This document shows, piece after piece, positions 38,813 through 41,838 of a DNA stretch of 41,838 nt; within the stretch, counting starts at the first letter, position 1; every line of letters begins with the position of its first letter. Origin of the DNA: Thermodesulfovibrio sp. (lineage in GTDB: Bacteria; Nitrospirota; Thermodesulfovibrionia; Thermodesulfovibrionales; Thermodesulfovibrionaceae); the NCBI GenBank assembly GCA_025060075.1, contig JANXCZ010000011.1:1-41838 (forward strand). Direction: 5' to 3'. The position numbers were made by a program, and so were the translations under genes. The notes below the pieces were generated by a model. It did no database searches. It saw only the letters and a program-made list of their open reading frames with translations, and was not told the origin of the DNA.

Positions 38813-38915
38813 CCCTCACTCCTTATTGTTAAATTTTTTTAAGTTGCAACATTATAACACAAATGAGTGAAAGAATATCAATGGAAGAGGCTATAAAAAT
38901 TTTTTAAAAAATTGA

Positions 38916-39326
38916 TTAATTCTTCTTATAAAAAAGAGGGTCTTCGCAGATTTTTTTAAGGCATGATTTTAGTATTAGCTCAATTTTTGAAGCAATCTCC
39001 TCATTAAAACCTATAAAACCTCTATCTCCTATAAAAGTAACAGGCACTCCTGTTGGTTTTATACCGTAAATTTTTGACATTGTCATTAAAAGTTCCCTTG
39101 AAGCTTGACTATATGAAACTTCATAGTCCTTTATCTCAAGTTTAGGATATTTCTTTTTAAGATTTTCTAAAAAAATTTTTTCCTTTTCACAATAAGGGCA
39201 TCCTTCAGCCCAGAAAAAATAAAGAATTACAGGTTTTTTATTTTCAGCAAAAGAAAAATTAAGACACAAAACCATCAAAAATATAAAAATTAATAGGAAT
39301 ATTTGCTGAACCTTCAATTTAACCAT
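38916..39326 (-). CDS. Exported thioredoxin-like/glutaredoxin-like protein
   Basis: Signal peptide MVKLKVQQIFLLIFIFLMVLCLNFSFA and CPYC active site in LYFFWAEGCPYCEKEKIFLENLKKKYP. ORF track opens at 39362; ATG at 39326 preferred from signal peptide. Confidence 0.85.
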   Translation of the reverse strand: MVKLKVQQIFLLIFIFLMVLCLNFSFAENKKPVILYFFWAEGCPYCEKEKIFLENLKKKYPKLEIKDYEVSYSQASRELLMTMSKIYGIKPTGVPVTFIGDRGFIGFNEEIASKIELILKSCLKKICEDPLFYKKN

Positions 39327-39332
39327 AGACAA

Positions 39333-39362
39333 AATATAGCACATATATGATAAATTAATCAA
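39333..39362 (-). promoter_or_regulatory. Predicted extended promoter TTGATT-18-TATATT (TGC before -10) upstream of thioredoxin-like gene
   Basis: Minus strand TTGATT 39362..39357, TATATT 39338..39333, preceded by TGC; ATG at 39326. Confidence 0.5.
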
Positions 39363-39403
39363 TTCATAATATTGTTAAAATCAAACTTCTCAAGGAGGCT
39401 TTA

Positions 39404-40810
39404 ATGTCAAAAATTGATAAATGGAATGAAAAAATATGGAGTTTTTTTGCTTCTGTTGATCTTGCAGTAGCTTTATTTATTATCGTCTCAATAGGTGCAG
39501 CAATTGGAACAGTTATTCCTCAACAGACAGAGCCAGAAGAAATAGTAAGATTTTTCTCTAAATTTTTCTCTCCTGTAACTGCCATGAAAGCTTATGAGAT
39601 AGTAAGCTTATTAGATTTGAATAACGTATATCATAGCTGGTGGTTTACATTTTTACTTTTTATGTTTGCATTGAACTTAATTGTTTGCTCTCTTGATAGA
39701 CTGCCTTCTCTTTTAAAATCATTTAAAGCACCATCCTATCCTTTAGAGCTTGAGAGCCTTGAAAAAATGCCAATAAAGAAAAAAGTAGAATTTATTTCTA
39801 CTAAAACTTCAGACGATCTAAGTAAAATACTAAAAAATAAAGGTTTCTCAATAAATATATTTGAAACTAAAGAAGGAATACAGATACAAGCCAAAAAATG
39901 GACAAAAGCAAGATTAGCTATATATTTAACTCATTTAAGTATTCTTATTATTCTTTCTGGAGCTCTTATTGGAACATTCTTTGGTTTCAGAGGCTATATG
40001 AATATACTTGAAGGGACTGGATTACATTTTGCAATTTCTGACACTGGCCAGGCAGTTCCTTTAGAGTTTGAGGTAAGATGTGATAAATTTGAAGCAGAAT
40101 ACTATGAAAACTCTTCCATTCCAAAGGCATACAGAAGTTATATAAAAATTATAGAGAATGGACAAGTTATAAAGTTTAATGGTAAAGAAACTGTGGTGGT
40201 TGAAGTAAATCAACCCTTTTCATATAAGGGATTTACCTTCTATCAGACAAGTTATGGGTTTCAACCCTCAGAACACGCAGAGTTTAGATTTAGCTATTTT
40301 GATAAAACAGGAAAAGAATACAAAATAACTGCCAAATTTGAGGAAAGTTTTCCTATTCCAGGAACATCTGCTACTGCTTCTGTTATTGATTTCTCTCCAG
40401 CATTAGGAATTGATGAAAAAGGAAGAGTTTTCAATATGGATACAAATATGATAAATCCAGCTGTTTTAGTACGTTTTGATGAAAAGGGTAAAAAAACAGA
40501 ACAATGGATATTATCTAAGATTCCCGAGACATGGGAGACTCCTTATGGAAAGTTAAAGTTTGATGAACTATGGGGTGTGGAATTTACAGGTCTTCAAATA
40601 AGAAAGGATCCAGGGGTCCCATTAATCTATATAGGTTCTACTTTGTTGTGTATAGGTCTTCTCATTACTCTTTTTCTGAGACCTATTACAATATTTGCGA
40701 TAATAAAAAAAGATGGAACAGTTTTTTATTGTCCTTCATCAAAGGTATCATCAATCTTTGAGAAAAATATTGATGAAATAATAAATAAATTGAAAGGAGA
40801 AAAAATATGA
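39404..40810 (+). CDS. resB: Cytochrome c biogenesis protein ResB/Ccs1 (System II)
   Basis: FFASVDLAVALFIIVSIGAAIGTVIPQ, HSWWFTFLLFMFALNLIVCSLDRLP, GYMNILEG; SD aaggagg. Confidence 0.95.
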   Translation: MSKIDKWNEKIWSFFASVDLAVALFIIVSIGAAIGTVIPQQTEPEEIVRFFSKFFSPVTAMKAYEIVSLLDLNNVYHSWWFTFLLFMFALNLIVCSLDRLPSLLKSFKAPSYPLELESLEKMPIKKKVEFISTKTSDDLSKILKNKGFSINIFETKEGIQIQAKKWTKARLAIYLTHLSILIILSGALIGTFFGFRGYMNILEGTGLHFAISDTGQAVPLEFEVRCDKFEAEYYENSSIPKAYRSYIKIIENGQVIKFNGKETVVVEVNQPFSYKGFTFYQTSYGFQPSEHAEFRFSYFDKTGKEYKITAKFEESFPIPGTSATASVIDFSPALGIDEKGRVFNMDTNMINPAVLVRFDEKGKKTEQWILSKIPETWETPYGKLKFDELWGVEFTGLQIRKDPGVPLIYIGSTLLCIGLLITLFLRPITIFAIIKKDGTVFYCPSSKVSSIFEKNIDEIINKLKGEKI

Positions 40811-41838
40811 GCTATCAAATAATATCAATTGCAGGATTACTTTACATAGTTGCCATGCCCATTTATATTGTCTATCTTCTTACTAAAAACAACAAAGTCG
40901 GATATGCTGCCACATCTACATTAGCATTAGGAGCCTTTATTCAAATTTATGGATTTTTTCAAAGATTCAAAGAAATGTATGCAATAAACCACTCAATTAT
41001 GAGAAGTATTCCTATAACTAATCTTTATGAGAGTTTAGTCTTTTTTGCTTTATGTTTAGTTGTTGGATACTTAATTATTGAGTGGAAATACAAAAGAAAG
41101 AGTCTCGGAGTTTTTGTATCTATAATAACAGGAATAACTATTGGACTTACTGATGTTCTTGGAATTACAAAGGAAGTTCAACCTCTTGTACCTGCCTTAA
41201 AAAGCAACTGGCTTTTAGTACATGTAACCCTTAGTTTCATAGCCTATGCTGCCTTTGGAATAAGTTTTGTAACCGCATTACTTCATATTATTATGGAGTC
41301 TCAGACAAAAAAATCTTTTAAATACATCTTTTCTACCACTCTACTAGGATTTATGCTATTTATGTTTATCTCTATAGTGCTTGATATTATTACTGCAGAT
41401 AATCCAAAAACTGTTAAAATATTTCATTCTACTCTTGGTAATTCTTCAATTTTTATATCAATAATAAGTTGGACAATATTAGGAGCTTTAATTTTTATTG
41501 TATGGAGATTTGGACATATACTTAGTAAGATTCTCCATAGTCTTAAAATTGATTCAAACTTTCTTGAAAATATTACCTATAAGGGGATAGCCTTTGGTTT
41601 TCCAATATTTACCATTGGAGGATTGGTATTTGGAGCAATATGGGCTGATCAAGCATGGGGAAGATACTGGGGATGGGATCCAAAGGAAACATGGTCCTTA
41701 ATTACATGGTTTGTATATGCCTTTTATCTTCATGCAAAATTTATAAGAGGATGGCGTGGAACAAAAACTTCAGTGATTGCTGTAATTGGATTTATTGTCA
41801 CTATATTCACATATCTTGGAGTAAATTTATTTTTAAGT
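40807..41838 (+). CDS. ccsA: Cytochrome c biogenesis protein CcsA/CcsB (System II heme handling protein), truncated at window end
   Basis: ATGA overlap with resB stop; open to the window edge; WWD-type motif WGRYWGWDPKETWSLITW. Confidence 0.95.
   Translation, partial: MSYQIISIAGLLYIVAMPIYIVYLLTKNNKVGYAATSTLALGAFIQIYGFFQRFKEMYAINHSIMRSIPITNLYESLVFFALCLVVGYLIIEWKYKRKSLGVFVSIITGITIGLTDVLGITKEVQPLVPALKSNWLLVHVTLSFIAYAAFGISFVTALLHIIMESQTKKSFKYIFSTTLLGFMLFMFISIVLDIITADNPKTVKIFHSTLGNSSIFISIISWTILGALIFIVWRFGHILSKILHSLKIDSNFLENITYKGIAFGFPIFTIGGLVFGAIWADQAWGRYWGWDPKETWSLITWFVYAFYLHAKFIRGWRGTKTSVIAVIGFIVTIFTYLGVNLFLS

Noticed and set aside
40570-40761. Short overlapping same-strand ORF inside resB
   Set aside because: Out of frame within a well-supported gene; no independent start signal or recognisable protein.
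1-41838. CRISPR array, rRNA or tRNA genes, or prophage
   Set aside because: No regularly spaced direct repeats, no recognisable tRNA/rRNA sequence and no phage structural or integrase genes seen by eye. A dedicated scan (tRNAscan-SE, CRISPRFinder, PHASTER) was not possible here.

Overview
The window is an AT-rich, gene-dense bacterial chromosomal segment. Gene content (Mn-type pyrophosphatase, System II cytochrome c maturation, multiheme cytochromes, GH57, sigma54 regulator) suggests a thermophilic anaerobe such as a Thermodesulfovibrio-like Nitrospirota, but that assignment is inference. The left edge looks like the end of an IS256-like insertion sequence. It is followed by a MacA/YbhG-type efflux operon, a GH57-ftsB-eno block, a DUF401-lpd-gcvH block, murA, relA/spoT, a tsaC-TgpA-DUF58-MoxR block, ppaC, folK/mfd, murJ, an MBL hydrolase, a PhnD-like tandem binding protein with a Cys-rich-HAMP histidine kinase and an NtrC-type regulator, an AKR with an exported SagB-like nitroreductase, a Clp1-like kinase divergent from SixA, TraB/GumN, a 17-heme cytochrome / cytochrome b / tetraheme cytochrome operon, a thioredoxin-like protein, and ResB/CcsA. 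Most genes are ordinary housekeeping genes and no wholly new system is obvious. The best second-look items are (i) the 17-heme membrane cytochrome with an embedded EF-hand loop and its partners, (ii) the lipoprotein-kinase-regulator sensory cluster with a 10-Cys insertion inside the HAMP domain, (iii) a recurrent promoter layout that predicts leaderless mRNAs, and (iv) a bacterial Clp1/Grc3-like polynucleotide kinase.
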